This document shows, one piece after another, positions 42,514 to 52,900 of a stretch of DNA of 64,000 nucleotides (within the stretch, counting starts at the first letter, position 1; every line of letters starts with the position of its first letter). The stretch is from Splendidivirga corallicola (GTDB lineage: Bacteria; Bacteroidota; Bacteroidia; Cytophagales; Cyclobacteriaceae): assembly GCA_030442035.1 (NCBI GenBank), contig JAUJEA010000003.1, positions 558,001-622,000 on the forward strand, in the 5' to 3' direction. A model generated the notes under the pieces. The model had not been told where the DNA came from. It worked only from the letters and a program-made list of their open reading frames with translations, and ran no database searches. Made by a program: the position numbers and the translations under genes.

Positions 42514-42837
42514 ATGCTAAGAAAACTTAATTGGCAAGCCTATACCAACGGGGACCGAAATAAAACCATTGAAGAGGTAAAAGCGATTATTTCAAATAAT
42601 GATGGCTGTATTATGAACTTCAACATGTTCTCTGATCTCGCGCTTAGCCTTAGCATTGAAATTGAAGAAAACAAAATTCCAGCATTGCACAGCACATTGT
42701 CTGAAATACTCAAGGTTTCAGGTCTTAAGGAAAATGTCAACCCGGATTCAACAAAGGATTGGTTAATATTCATCAATATTTCATTCAGCAGTGGTAAAGG
42801 AGAATTAAAAAGGGAAGTACCAGCTGTTCCGGGATAG
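42514..42837 (+). CDS. Small conserved-looking hypothetical protein
   Basis: The 107-residue product ends with the segment GELKREVPAVPG, preceded by WLIFINISFSSGKG, a C-terminal pattern I associate with a family of small uncharacterised Bacteroidota proteins. It is soluble, alpha/beta, with no metal motif. The protein appears complete. Its function is unknown. An open frame that overlaps its 3' end (42809-43015) leads into the SUKH gene. Confidence 0.6.
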   Translation: MLRKLNWQAYTNGDRNKTIEEVKAIISNNDGCIMNFNMFSDLALSLSIEIEENKIPALHSTLSEILKVSGLKENVNPDSTKDWLIFINISFSSGKGELKREVPAVPG

Positions 42838-43015
42838 CGGCTATATCTCACGCAGTGATTTGCCAGGTTATAAACAAAATCAGATCCTGGAAAGTCTTCT
42901 AAGAAATGTTAAATTAGGAGAACAATCTTGGCTTGCTGGTCAAGTAAAGCGCCACTATACCAGCATACATTTTTATCAAGACCATTTACTTAATATGAGA
43001 ATTCGAAATGGATAA
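42809..43015 (+). pseudogene. Start-less open frame ahead of the SUKH gene, possible toxin C-terminal remnant
   Basis: The frame after TAA at 42806 is open for 68 codons to 43015 but has no start codon near its beginning; the segments FRDSGYISRSDLPGYK, ILESLLRNVKLGEQSW and HYTSIHFYQDHLLNMRIRNG look protein-like. Its stop overlaps the SUKH start by 8 bases, the arrangement of a toxin C-terminus followed by its immunity gene. It could be the remains of a polymorphic toxin. It could also be chance coding, since it is short. Confidence 0.35.
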
Positions 43016-43595
43016 AACAAAATCAATTGTAGATAGGTGTCTGGAAGATATGGCAAAGAACAAGATCCTGATGATGATTCCTGGAGACATTGCGACTGAG
43101 ATGATTGATAATTCAATTGAACCTATGGATGATTGGAAAGGATGGAAGCCTATCGATAGTATTATTGACGATTCAGATCTTGATAGCTTAGAAGAAAAAA
43201 TCGGTTATAAACTCCCCCCTTCGTACAGAGAATTCTTAAAGTATAAGCACTTTTATAATCTAAGGATTCCGGATCGTGCAGTGAATTTCCCAAATCACAA
43301 ACCAGACAGGCGTATTGGATTTTTGAGAGAGCTTGTTTTTGAGAGAATGGATCCTGAATTAATAATTGGCAAAGGCTATATTTATTTCGCTGACTTCGAG
43401 GATTATGGGCTTCTTTGTTTTGATACTATCCATAAAAATGAAAATAACGAATACAGAATAGTTTATATGGATCATGAAGATCTTGATGATATTCATGTTT
43501 ATGCAAATAGTTTTATTGAACTACTCGAGGCTGACAAGGAAACAGGGAACCGATTTATTGATAAACTTAATGCCTATCATGAATCAAAAGAATAA
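43008..43595 (+). CDS. SMI1/KNR4 (SUKH) family immunity-type protein
   Basis: The 195-residue protein has the SUKH core: DSLEEKIGYKLPPSYREFLK, then a beta-rich part with GYIYFADFEDYGLLCFDT and YRIVYMDHEDLDD. SUKH proteins are cytoplasmic immunity factors of polymorphic toxin systems in bacteria, binding a variety of nuclease and deaminase toxins. The upstream open frame (42809-43015) may be the remnant of its toxin. The downstream gene is an unrelated oxidoreductase. Confidence 0.85.
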   Translation: MDKTKSIVDRCLEDMAKNKILMMIPGDIATEMIDNSIEPMDDWKGWKPIDSIIDDSDLDSLEEKIGYKLPPSYREFLKYKHFYNLRIPDRAVNFPNHKPDRRIGFLRELVFERMDPELIIGKGYIYFADFEDYGLLCFDTIHKNENNEYRIVYMDHEDLDDIHVYANSFIELLEADKETGNRFIDKLNAYHESKE

Positions 43596-43631
43596 AGGCA
43601 TACAGTAACGCATATAACAAAAACTAAATCT

Positions 43632-45011
43632 ATGACCAAACTCCAATTCGACGCAATCATCATTGGCTCGGGGCAGGCCGGTACGCCATTGGCATTTAAA
43701 ATGGCTTCCAAAGGGAAAAAAGTAGCTTTTATTGAACGGGAACATCTCGGGGGTACATGCCTCAATGTAGGTTGTACACCTACTAAAACCTACGTTGCCA
43801 GTGCCCGCCGGATGTGGGATGCACAACACGGAGAAGAACTTGGTGTCATGATCCCAAACGGCGCAAAAGTTGATCTACAAAAAGTAAAGGCTCGGAAAGA
43901 TGCCCTGATCAAAGGATCCGTGGATGGAATTACTGCCGGGGTTGAAAAAAATGAGAACATAAACTTCTTTAAAGGGGAAGCCAGTTTTTCAGGGCATAAA
44001 ACAATTCAGGTCAATGGGGAACAGTTAACAGCGGAAGAAATATATATTAATGTTGGTGGTCGTGCATTCATCCCGGAAGGATTTGAAGGAGTTGATTATC
44101 TCACTAATCAATCCATCCTGCAACTGGAAAAACTCCCGGAACACCTGGTCATTGTGGGCGGAAGTTATATCGGTCTGGAATTCGGACAAATGTTCAAAAG
44201 ATTTGGCAGCAAGGTCACGATCATTGAAAGAGGTCCAGGCATCATAAGCAGGGAGGATGAGGAGGTCAGCGAGCATATTTATAATTTCTTGAAAGATGAA
44301 GGAATAGATTTCCGTTTGAATGCCAGCTGCCTGAGCGGTCGGCAAAATGCTGATGGTACTATTACAGTGAAAGTTGATTGTGAACAAGGACCTCCTGAAA
44401 TTACCGGGTCTCATTTACTTTTGGCTGTAGGTAGAACGCCTAACACAGATTCATTGAACCTGGAAGCCACAGGTGTTCAATCTAATCAAAGAGGTTACAT
44501 CCAGGTTGATGATTACCTGCAAACAAATGTGGAGGGAATTTATGCTTTGGGTGACTGCAATGGCAAAGGAGCCTTCACTCATACGGCATACAATGATTAC
44601 GAAATCATTGCAGAAAACAAATTTGATGGCAAAAACAGAAAGGTCTCGGATAGAATTTTGACCTATGGTCTTTTTGTGGATCCTCCCTTGGGCCGGGCCG
44701 GATTGACCAAAAGGGAAGCACTGGAGAAAGGTTTTAGCCTATTGGAAGCCAAACGTCCCATGAGCAGAATATCCAGGGCCAAAGAAAAAGGGGAAACCAA
44801 AGGTTTTATGAGTGCCATCATTGATGCCAAAACCAATAAAATACTGGGTGCCTCAGTACTGGGTGTGGGTGGAGATGAGATCATCAGCAGCATATTGAAT
44901 TTGATGTATGCAGATGCTCCTTATACGATCGTTAGAGATTCAGTTCAACCTCATCCGACCATTTCGGAATTGATCCCAACGATGTTGGAGGGATTAACTG
45001 AGGTCAGCTAG
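43632..45011 (+). CDS. Mercuric-reductase-like FAD-dependent disulfide oxidoreductase
   Basis: The 459-residue protein has FAD motif IIIGSGQAGTPLAFKMAS, the redox pair C43/C48 in GGTCLNVGCTPTK, the NAD(P) motif VIVGGSYIGLEFGQ, the second FAD motif YALGDCNGKGAF and the dimer interface HPTISELIPTM. This is the lipoamide dehydrogenase/mercuric reductase family; it lacks the N-terminal HMA domain and the C-terminal Cys pair of MerA, so mercury detoxification is not supported. The substrate is unknown. It follows the SUKH gene by 36 bases but is likely a separate unit. Confidence 0.88.
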   Translation: MTKLQFDAIIIGSGQAGTPLAFKMASKGKKVAFIEREHLGGTCLNVGCTPTKTYVASARRMWDAQHGEELGVMIPNGAKVDLQKVKARKDALIKGSVDGITAGVEKNENINFFKGEASFSGHKTIQVNGEQLTAEEIYINVGGRAFIPEGFEGVDYLTNQSILQLEKLPEHLVIVGGSYIGLEFGQMFKRFGSKVTIIERGPGIISREDEEVSEHIYNFLKDEGIDFRLNASCLSGRQNADGTITVKVDCEQGPPEITGSHLLLAVGRTPNTDSLNLEATGVQSNQRGYIQVDDYLQTNVEGIYALGDCNGKGAFTHTAYNDYEIIAENKFDGKNRKVSDRILTYGLFVDPPLGRAGLTKREALEKGFSLLEAKRPMSRISRAKEKGETKGFMSAIIDAKTNKILGASVLGVGGDEIISSILNLMYADAPYTIVRDSVQPHPTISELIPTMLEGLTEVS

Positions 45012-45079
45012 GAATATGACCGTCTTAAAATGATGTTGGAATGTGCAGACCTAAATCAGCACATTCGGTGATAACCGGG

Positions 45080-45379
45080 TCAGACAACAGGCCTGCTGAA
45101 TAAAATCGGATCTGAAACACCCAGTGTATCTCCAACTCGTCCGATCATTAAGAATGTTGTAATCACCGGGTTGATCTCCAACAGCTGACCATTATCCCAA
45201 TGGCGCCGAAGCCTTTCCCACAGTTCATCCGATACGACATTGGCATCCTCCACGATCTGGTCAACCAATGCAAATACCGCCTTTTCAGCTTTTGAAAAAT
45301 GTTCATTGGTTTCCCACAAAGAATTAGCAATGTCACTAATCTTTTCAGTGGATACACCAAGGTTATACCAGGAACAAAA
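45080..45379 (-). pseudogene. Carboxymuconolactone decarboxylase-family remnant, N-terminus lost
   Basis: The minus-strand frame is open between stops and translates to CSWYNLGVSTEKISDIANS, then LWETNEHFSKAEKAVFALVD and LLEINPVITTFLMIGRVGD. This is the C-terminal half of a CMD-family (AhpD-like) protein. Residues upstream are missing and the frame meets a stop at 45380-45382. The CxxC active-site pair of AhpD-like members is not complete here (CSWY). It is therefore judged a decayed gene rather than a functional short protein. Confidence 0.6.
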
Positions 45380-45382
45380 TTA

Positions 45383-45778
45383 TCCAAGATCTAATTTTGA
45401 CTACTGTTTAAGCATTAAAATTTTTTGTCATAATCTTTTTATGACAATATGGACGGGATGATGTGGAGCATTGTTAAGGTCCAAACTCAAATAGATCTTC
45501 TGAAGAAAAGAACCTTAATACTTCAAGTTTATTACGACATATTAATAGAAGGAAAATAGAAGTGTGGGAATTATCATGACATAGGCTTTCTGTTTATATC
45601 CGTCTGCCAAAAGACAAAATTTTCATTTCAAAAAAATCCCGACAGGGTTGTAGTTATTTTTCCTGTCTTGTAATGTAACCTAGTCTAAAACCTTAATAGA
45701 GATCTTAAAAAGGTCTTTGTTTGCCTTAAGGTATTTTGTAGTTCACATCCGTATTTATTCATTGTAAAAAATTAAAAC
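45383..45778. other. Intergenic region with a 9-base-arm palindrome
   Basis: TTGTCATAA and TTATGACAA form a perfect inverted repeat with a 5-base loop at 45425-45447. The sequence resembles a TetR- or MarR-type operator but its regulator is unknown. The rest of the gap up to 45778 holds no supported gene; the promoter of the large hydrolase must be within it. Confidence 0.5.
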
Positions 45779-48373
45779 ATGCAAAAACTCAAATCCCGTA
45801 TTTTCAAATTTTACTTTCTGATCTGTCTTTCTGTTCTGAGTATCCCGATGATCGCTCAGGACAAACAAGGAAATATTGTTGAATATTTCGGTAAGGAAAA
45901 AGTAGAGGAGATCAATGAAGGAAAAGTAATTCACGTATTTAAAGAAGGCTTGGTTTTACAAGTGAATCGTTTTGCGCTCAGCACTTCCTCCGTTCCCAAA
46001 GATCCTGTTTTTGCAAAAGCATTGATGAACGCCAAAAGTGGTATTGTGGAAGGACAGGTTCAAGGTCAAGACAGGTCCGGAAATCCACTCAAATGGGAAA
46101 AGATCAAGGTGGGTGAAAAAAATGAGTTTAACGATGGCCGTTTGAGGTCGGGATATTTGTACCTGGAATTTGAATCTCCAACTGCTTCAACCGTCTTGTT
46201 TGAGGCTTCAGGGCACACGCGGCTGTTGATTAATGGTCTTCCACATGAGGGTGATCATTATGACTATGGGTGGACTTTAATTCCTGTTCAACTCAGAAAA
46301 GGTAAAAATGAATTTGTCCTGCAGGGTGGAAGGTTCCCAAGAGTGAGAGCAAGACTCCTGCAAGCTGATAAATCCATACAGTTAACCAAACGGGATATGA
46401 CACTGCCAGATCTCTTGTTAGAAGAAAACCAACCCCTTTGGGGAGCTATGCGTGTGATCAATGCTGGAAAAAGTTGGTTTAAGGGCGGAGGTATTATTTG
46501 TACTATTGATGGCGCAACCTCCAACACTACTGTCCCGGCTATATCTCCTATGAACATCCGGAAAGTTCCGTTTAAAGTTTCAATTCCAGAAAGTCTATCA
46601 GACCAAAAAAAGGTAAAAGCGACAGTAGTACTCAAGAATAAAAAAGGGCAAACTCTATCGACAGAAACAATCGAACTAAATGTAAAATCAAAGTATAAAC
46701 ATCATAAGCGCACATTTATCAGCGACATCGATGGCAGTGTCCAATATTACAGTATTGCACCTTCTTCTAATAAAGACATCGAAAAACCTGCTTTGTTCTT
46801 CTCGGTACATGGTGCATCTGTAGAGGCCGTGAATCAGGCCAATGCCTATCAACAAAAGGAATGGGGACATCTGGTGGCACCAACCAATCGAAGGCCATTT
46901 GGTTTTGCCTGGGAAGATTGGGGACGCCTTGATGCACTGGAAGTATTGGACCATGCTGAAAATCTTCTAAAGACGGATCCTCAACATACCTATCTCACAG
47001 GGCACTCCATGGGAGGTCATGGGACCTGGTATTTAGGGGCAACTTATCCTGATCGCTTTGCTGCCATAGCTCCTTGTGCCGGATATCCGGATCTGTTGTC
47101 TTATCGACAGAGCTTCTTGAAAAGATTAAAGAATATGTCTGAAGAGGAACTTAAGCAATTCGGGATGACCAAGGCCCGTGTCAAACGTATGCTGGAAGCG
47201 GCCAATGTTAAAAAGACCGATATGGAAGCCACCATCGAGCGAGCCGGCAATCCAAGCAGAACACTTAAATTGAAACGCAATTACCTGCACTATGGTGTGT
47301 TTATTTTACATGGCGAAAAAGATAATGTGGTACCAACTTTTCTTGCGCGTGATATGCGCGAAACACTTGGTAAATTCCATCCGGATTTTACTTATTATGA
47401 ATATCCTGATGGCACGCATTGGTATGGCAATATAAGCGTTGACTGGCCACCTATCTTCAATTTCTTCAAGGACCGGAGTATCAAAGCACCGAAGGATATC
47501 GATGAGATAGAATTTTATACCGGCTCTCCAGGTGTCTCGGAAAGTTCTCATTTTATCAGTATTCTTCAGCAGAAGGTTCCATTTGAAATCAGCTCATTTA
47601 AATTTACCAAAGAAGGAGGCATCAGTCTTTCCACCGAAAATGTTCAAACCCTTGCCATTGATCTAAAACAAATGGCTCCGGCGCGGGACACCATTCTGAT
47701 TGACAAACAGGAGTTCATTCTAAAGGGAAAAAATCAAACAATGTATTTGACTCAGGCTGATGGCCAATGGAAAGAGACAAATGCTCCCTCTCTCAAAGAA
47801 AAAGGGCCACATCGCAATGGCGGTTTCAAGGACGCCTTTAGAAACAATGTGGTTTTTGTTTACGCTACAAAAGGATCCAAAGAAGAGAATGAGTGGTACT
47901 ATAATAAAGCACGCTTTGATGCCGAAACATTTTGGTACAGAGGCAACGGAAACATTGAAATCGTAAGGGATGTGGATTTTTCTCCAAAAGCCTATCCAGA
48001 TCAGAATGTGATCATTTATGGTAATAAAAGTAATAATGCGGCCTGGAATCTTTTATTAAAACAGGCGCCTATCCAGGTATCAAATAACCAATTGAAGATG
48101 GGATCGGAATCATTGTCCGGAACACAGTGGGGAACCTATTTTACCTATCCCAGACAGGATAGTGATTCGGCGAGCATTGGTGTAGTCGCTGCAACGGGTA
48201 AGCAAGGCATGAAGGCTGTTTATGCCAACCACTACTTGGTGAATGGAACAACATTTCCGGATGTGATGATCTTTGATGATGGGATTTTAAATGAAGGAAC
48301 GTCCGGGATGAAATGTGCAGGATTTTTTGGCAATGACTGGTCTGTGGATAAAGGCGATTTTAGTTGGAAGTAA
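45779..48373 (+). CDS. Exported prolyl-oligopeptidase/esterase-like serine hydrolase
   Basis: The 864-residue protein has a signal peptide (to about IPMIAQ, residue 27). An N-terminal beta-rich region holds a segment similar to carbohydrate-binding jelly rolls (about 110-200). The alpha/beta hydrolase core at about 330-570 has the triad S410 (GHSMGGHG), D515 (GEKDNVVPT) and H547 (DGTHWYG). The fold is close to the feruloyl esterase/prolyl oligopeptidase type. The C-terminal 300 residues are strand-rich and of unknown role. It likely cleaves esters or peptides in the periplasm. A strong terminator follows. Confidence 0.85.
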   Translation: MQKLKSRIFKFYFLICLSVLSIPMIAQDKQGNIVEYFGKEKVEEINEGKVIHVFKEGLVLQVNRFALSTSSVPKDPVFAKALMNAKSGIVEGQVQGQDRSGNPLKWEKIKVGEKNEFNDGRLRSGYLYLEFESPTASTVLFEASGHTRLLINGLPHEGDHYDYGWTLIPVQLRKGKNEFVLQGGRFPRVRARLLQADKSIQLTKRDMTLPDLLLEENQPLWGAMRVINAGKSWFKGGGIICTIDGATSNTTVPAISPMNIRKVPFKVSIPESLSDQKKVKATVVLKNKKGQTLSTETIELNVKSKYKHHKRTFISDIDGSVQYYSIAPSSNKDIEKPALFFSVHGASVEAVNQANAYQQKEWGHLVAPTNRRPFGFAWEDWGRLDALEVLDHAENLLKTDPQHTYLTGHSMGGHGTWYLGATYPDRFAAIAPCAGYPDLLSYRQSFLKRLKNMSEEELKQFGMTKARVKRMLEAANVKKTDMEATIERAGNPSRTLKLKRNYLHYGVFILHGEKDNVVPTFLARDMRETLGKFHPDFTYYEYPDGTHWYGNISVDWPPIFNFFKDRSIKAPKDIDEIEFYTGSPGVSESSHFISILQQKVPFEISSFKFTKEGGISLSTENVQTLAIDLKQMAPARDTILIDKQEFILKGKNQTMYLTQADGQWKETNAPSLKEKGPHRNGGFKDAFRNNVVFVYATKGSKEENEWYYNKARFDAETFWYRGNGNIEIVRDVDFSPKAYPDQNVIIYGNKSNNAAWNLLLKQAPIQVSNNQLKMGSESLSGTQWGTYFTYPRQDSDSASIGVVAATGKQGMKAVYANHYLVNGTTFPDVMIFDDGILNEGTSGMKCAGFFGNDWSVDKGDFSWK

Positions 48374-48384
48374 TTTTCTGAAAG

Positions 48385-48428
48385 GCCTGGATCTTTGCTA
48401 GCTGATCAAAGATCCAGGCTTTTTTTAT
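48385..48428 (+). terminator. Intrinsic terminator of the large hydrolase gene
   Basis: GCCTGGATCTTTG and CAAAGATCCAGGC make a perfect 13-base stem with a 9-base loop, followed by TTTTTTTATTTTG. It is 11 bases past the stop codon. Confidence 0.92.
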
Positions 48429-48628
48429 TTTGTATAATACTTATTTCTCTAAGACCAATTCATATAGCTGGTAAATTTATAACCATAACGCCGGCCTCTT
48501 TCTCACCTTCACATTTCTTTTTTATTTATATTGAGCCTTTGTGTGGCACATCCAAGAAATGATCATTTGTTAGAATGATTTTGTATGGTCCGTTGAACAT
48601 TGAGTGAAATTAACCTTGTTCTTAAAAG

Positions 48629-49291
48629 ATGAGATCTCTTTTTGTACTTGTTTCACTATTATCAATAAGTTCCTTCATATCCAAGGCACAAACGATAAGT
48701 GCATCCATTCCGGAAAAAGTTGATAAAAATGAAAAATATATCTTTTATCTGCATGGAGGAATCGTACAGGATCAGGGGGCGAATGCCGTAAGTCCGTATT
48801 ATGGAGCCTATGAATACTATCATATATTGGATACGTTAAGCAACCATGGTTTTAATATCATTAGTGAAGTCAGGCCAAAAGATACCAAAGAGGAGCAATA
48901 TGCCCGTAAAGTTTCAGAGCAGATTGACACACTGTTAAATTACGAAGTGCCTTCTGATAATATTACGGTGGTTGGAGCCTCCTTAGGCGCTTATATCACG
49001 ATTGAAATTGCGGCCATAAGAAAAAGTGATAAGCTCAGGTATGCCATTTTAGGGCTATGCAGTGAATATGCTTTGGATTACTTTTCAAAATATAAGAATC
49101 ACCTGTGTGGAGATTTCCTTTCAATTTATGAAAAGACTGATCAAAAAGGATCATGTATGGATATATTGATTCAACATCCCTGTAAATCGGGTATAAAGGA
49201 AATAAGGCTCAATATGGGCACTGGACATGGATTTCTATACAAACCATATCCCGAATGGGTACACCCGCTTATTGATTGGATAAATGAATAA
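48629..49291 (+). CDS. Small exported alpha/beta hydrolase
   Basis: The 220-residue product has a signal peptide (SISSFISKAQ), a KYIFYLHGGIV oxyanion segment, a nucleophile elbow GASLGAY with Ser118, and a C-terminal GTGHGFLYKP that supplies the catalytic histidine. It is a compact serine hydrolase, probably periplasmic, of unknown substrate. Its last 8 bases overlap the next GNAT gene, so the two are coupled. Confidence 0.82.
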   Translation: MRSLFVLVSLLSISSFISKAQTISASIPEKVDKNEKYIFYLHGGIVQDQGANAVSPYYGAYEYYHILDTLSNHGFNIISEVRPKDTKEEQYARKVSEQIDTLLNYEVPSDNITVVGASLGAYITIEIAAIRKSDKLRYAILGLCSEYALDYFSKYKNHLCGDFLSIYEKTDQKGSCMDILIQHPCKSGIKEIRLNMGTGHGFLYKPYPEWVHPLIDWINE

Positions 49292-49820
49292 GTATTCCTT
49301 AAAACCCATTGCACCGGTGGATTTCGAAAACATTGTTTCCTGGTTATCAAGCCCGGAGGACATGGTGAAGATATGTGGAAATACATTCCAATATCCGCTA
49401 ACCGAATCTGTTTTCACGGAATATTTTGTAGAACAAGCCGGTACAGAAAGAAACCGGCTTTGCTTTAAATGGACCGAAGAAGGTTCGGAACATGCTGAAG
49501 GCATGATCAGCTACACCAGGATCGATTGGAAAAATGATTTTGGACATATCGGTTTGGTGGCCATTGATCCTGCACTACGATCCAAAGGAATTGGTAACGC
49601 TATGTTTCAATCTTGCCTCACATTGGGCTTTGGTGAATTAGGTTTTAATAGAATCGATCTTGTCGTACTCGAATCAAATAAAAATGCTATCCGCTTTTAT
49701 GAAAAACTTGGTTTTACTAAAGAAGGTTTAGTGCGGGAAATTATAAAAGTAGACGGGCAATACAAAAGCTGGTTTACTATGAGTTTGCTAAAAAGGGAGT
49801 GGGAAGCTCGGAGTGGTTAA
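49284..49820 (+). CDS. RimJ/RimL-type GNAT acetyltransferase
   Basis: The 178-residue protein has GNAT motif A VAIDPALRSKGIGNAMFQSC and motif B LESNKNAIRFYEKLGFTKEG, followed by VREIIKVDGQYKSWFTMSLL, an ending common in the ribosomal-protein or small-molecule acetyltransferase (RimJ/RimL-like) branch. It would act in the cytoplasm on an amine. It overlaps the hydrolase gene by 8 bases. The substrate is unknown. Confidence 0.87.
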   Translation: MNKYSLKPIAPVDFENIVSWLSSPEDMVKICGNTFQYPLTESVFTEYFVEQAGTERNRLCFKWTEEGSEHAEGMISYTRIDWKNDFGHIGLVAIDPALRSKGIGNAMFQSCLTLGFGELGFNRIDLVVLESNKNAIRFYEKLGFTKEGLVREIIKVDGQYKSWFTMSLLKREWEARSG

Positions 49821-49901
49821 GAATTTCCTTAAAGTAAATCTCATCAATCCGGTTTCCTTACCTGATGTAGCTTCAGTTGAATTACATCCTCTATATTTCA
49901 A

Positions 49902-52900
49902 TCACTGTTCATCTCCTATTACCTCCTTCTTAAATTCCAGAGGACTTTTACCAAAATACTCCTTAAAACATTTTGTGAAATACTTAGGATCATTGAAACC
50001 TACCAGATAAGCTACTTCAGCAATGGAATATTGGCTATGGGATAGCAAATGTGAAGCATGTTTAAGTCTGGCTAGTTGAAGATATTGGTGAGGTGTATAG
50101 CCCGTAAGCGCTTTAAGTTTGCGATAGAACTGTGATCTACTCAGGCCTATTTCTTTAGCCAAATGTTCAATACTTAATTCAGCATCATCTATTTGTCCTT
50201 TTATGAGGGAAGTTAATCCCTCCAAAAACTGCTCATCCGGTGAATTGACACAAAGTTCTTCCAGGGAATGCTTAGATAATGTTTGAAATTTATGACGCAA
50301 TTTCTTTCTATTCTCAATCAGATTGTCCACTTTAATTTTTAAATGTCTTGTACTGAAAGGCTTGGTTAAGTAGATATCAGCGCCGCATTCCGCTCCTTCA
50401 ATCTGATGCTCCAATGCCACACGAGCGGTCAACAATATTACCGGGATATGACTTGTGGAAAGATTCTCTTTAATTTTCTGACACAACAAAAAGCCATTCA
50501 TTTCAGGCATGGCCACATCAGAAATCACCAGGTCCGGCAACGTCTTCTGTGCTATCTCTAAGCCTTTCACCCCATTGGAAGCCTCGTATATTTTATATTC
50601 CTGTTCAAAAGTACTTTTAACATATTCCCGCAGCTCATCATGGTCTTCCACGATCAGCAGGCCAGGTTTCCTTCGATCAGAATCCAACACATCTGTTGAG
50701 GGCAATTGCAGAGGGCCGATCTGTTTTTTTGCTTGTTGGGAAACCTCTTTCCGTATTACCGGAATATCTCGCTTCGCTTCTGATAAAGTTGATTTTGGCA
50801 ATTCGATAGTGAAGCGGCTTCCACTACCCACCACACTTTCTACCTTAATAGTTCCCTGATGGAGTTCAACAAGCTCCTTGGTAAGCTCCAAACCTATACC
50901 AGTTCCATGATGTCTGTTCTCAGATTGGATGAGTGCGAATCTTTCAAAAATTGTACTTATCTCTTCCTCCGGAATTCCACAACCTGTGTCTTCAACAAGA
51001 ATAGCTACACAGCCATCCTGCTCCTTTACTTTTAGTAAAACCTGGCCCTCAGGATCTGTGAATTTAAATGCGTTGGACAATAAATTATAAATAATCTTAT
51101 CCATCATTTCTTTATCGAAGTATAAGATTACCTGGGAATCAGGAACATCAAGCTTAAAGTTGATATGCTGATGTTGGGCGTAAGCAAAAAATGGTTCTAC
51201 AAGGTTCTGCAAAAATTCAATGAGATCATCTTCAGTGGCATTAAGCTCTAATTTCCCATTCTTTATTTTATTGAAATCCAGTAATTGATCAATTAAACGA
51301 AGCAATCGTTTGGCATTTTTTTCCATCATCCGAAACTGCCTGAATTGCTGTTTGTTTTCCTCCTTTTTCAGCAAATCTTCTACCGGACCTAAAATCATTG
51401 TCAAAGGTGTCCTGAACTCATGGGAAATATTGGTAAAGAATTTTAGTTTGGACTGGTAGAGTTCCTCTGCCTGCTCGTGCTTCAAACGTTCCAGTTTCAA
51501 TTGGTGTCTGAGTTTTAAACGACTCATGATGATATTTCTGGCAATCAGGAAAATTGTTAAGGCTAACAACAAATAAGCCAACCAGGCCAATTGCGTTTGC
51601 CACCATGGCGACAGAACTGTAATACGTAAAGCAATTGGTTCAACACTCCATACATTGTCATTGTTAGCAGCTTTCACTTTTAAAGTGTAACTACCCGGAA
51701 CCAAATTGATGAACGAAAAGAATCTGTTGGTGCCATTCTCAACCCATTGAGTATTATAATCCGATAACTGGTAGGCATAACGATTTTGTTTTGGAAAGGT
51801 ATAATTTAGGGCCGCCACACCTATCCGGATATCGTTTTGATCATGTCCTAATATGAGTTCTTTAAGCTCCGAAATATGGCCATCGCCTAACAGGGTATCT
51901 CCGGGTTCAATCTCAACGTTGTTTACAAACAAATCTGTGAGAACGATGGGTGGTTGATAGGCATTTTTCCTGACATCTTCCGGATTGAAAATGTTAAACC
52001 CATTCATGCCTCCGAAGATTATTTCGCCCCTGGAGGTTTTAAGATAGGAATTGTAGTTGAACTGATCACTTTGCAATCCGTCTTGCTCCTGAAAATTCTG
52101 GAACTGTCTCTCCTGTGGATCAAATTTCAAAACACCCCTATTGGTACTTAACCATAAATTGCCCTGATCATCTTCCAGAATACCAAAAACCGTATTGGCT
52201 AATGATCCCTGACTATGATTGAATGAAAGGAAAGTTTTATCGTGTGTGTAAAAAAGATTGAGTCCTCCACCTTCTGTGCCAATCCAAAGTTGACCTTTGC
52301 TGTCTTCAAAAATACAAAGCACCTTATTACTACTGATACTATGAGGATCTTTTTCATCATGCCTGTAACGCGCAAATTTATTTTGTTTAGGAAGAAATAA
52401 CTGGAGTCCGTTGCTTCCGGTACCTATCCAAATATTGTTTTTGCTGTCTTCAAATATGGCATAAATCGCATCATCTTCGGAAGCAACCTTTTCCCTGGTG
52501 AGATGATGAAATCCTCCCGAATTCTCTCTCAAAATGTCGAGCCCGTTTTCCGTACCGATCCAGAGATTATCTTGATGATCTTTTCTTAATGCCAGGATGT
52601 GATCACCACTGATCGTACTTTTGTATTGACTGCTATATTTTATGAGATACTTTTTATTAATATCATAATAACTCAACCCGGCTCCCAATGTACCTATCCA
52701 TAAGTTTCCATGGCCATCTAATTCCAGTGACCTGATACTGTTATGCTCAATCCCATCTGCTCTTGTGCTTAAATCCAGATTAATGAATCTTTGCTCATTT
52801 TGAATAAAGTAATTGAGTCCTGCATCTTCCGTAGCCATCCATAAATTACCTTTTTTGTCTTCTTTGATAGCACTGATCACCTGACCTTTTAGTCCCTCAA

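Noticed and set aside
43632-45011. Mercury resistance gene merA
   Set aside because: The HMA domain and C-terminal Cys pair are missing and no merR or merT is near.
45163-45387. Second minus-strand ORF of 74 residues over the CMD remnant
   Set aside because: It is a different frame of the same decayed gene and does not resemble a protein family.
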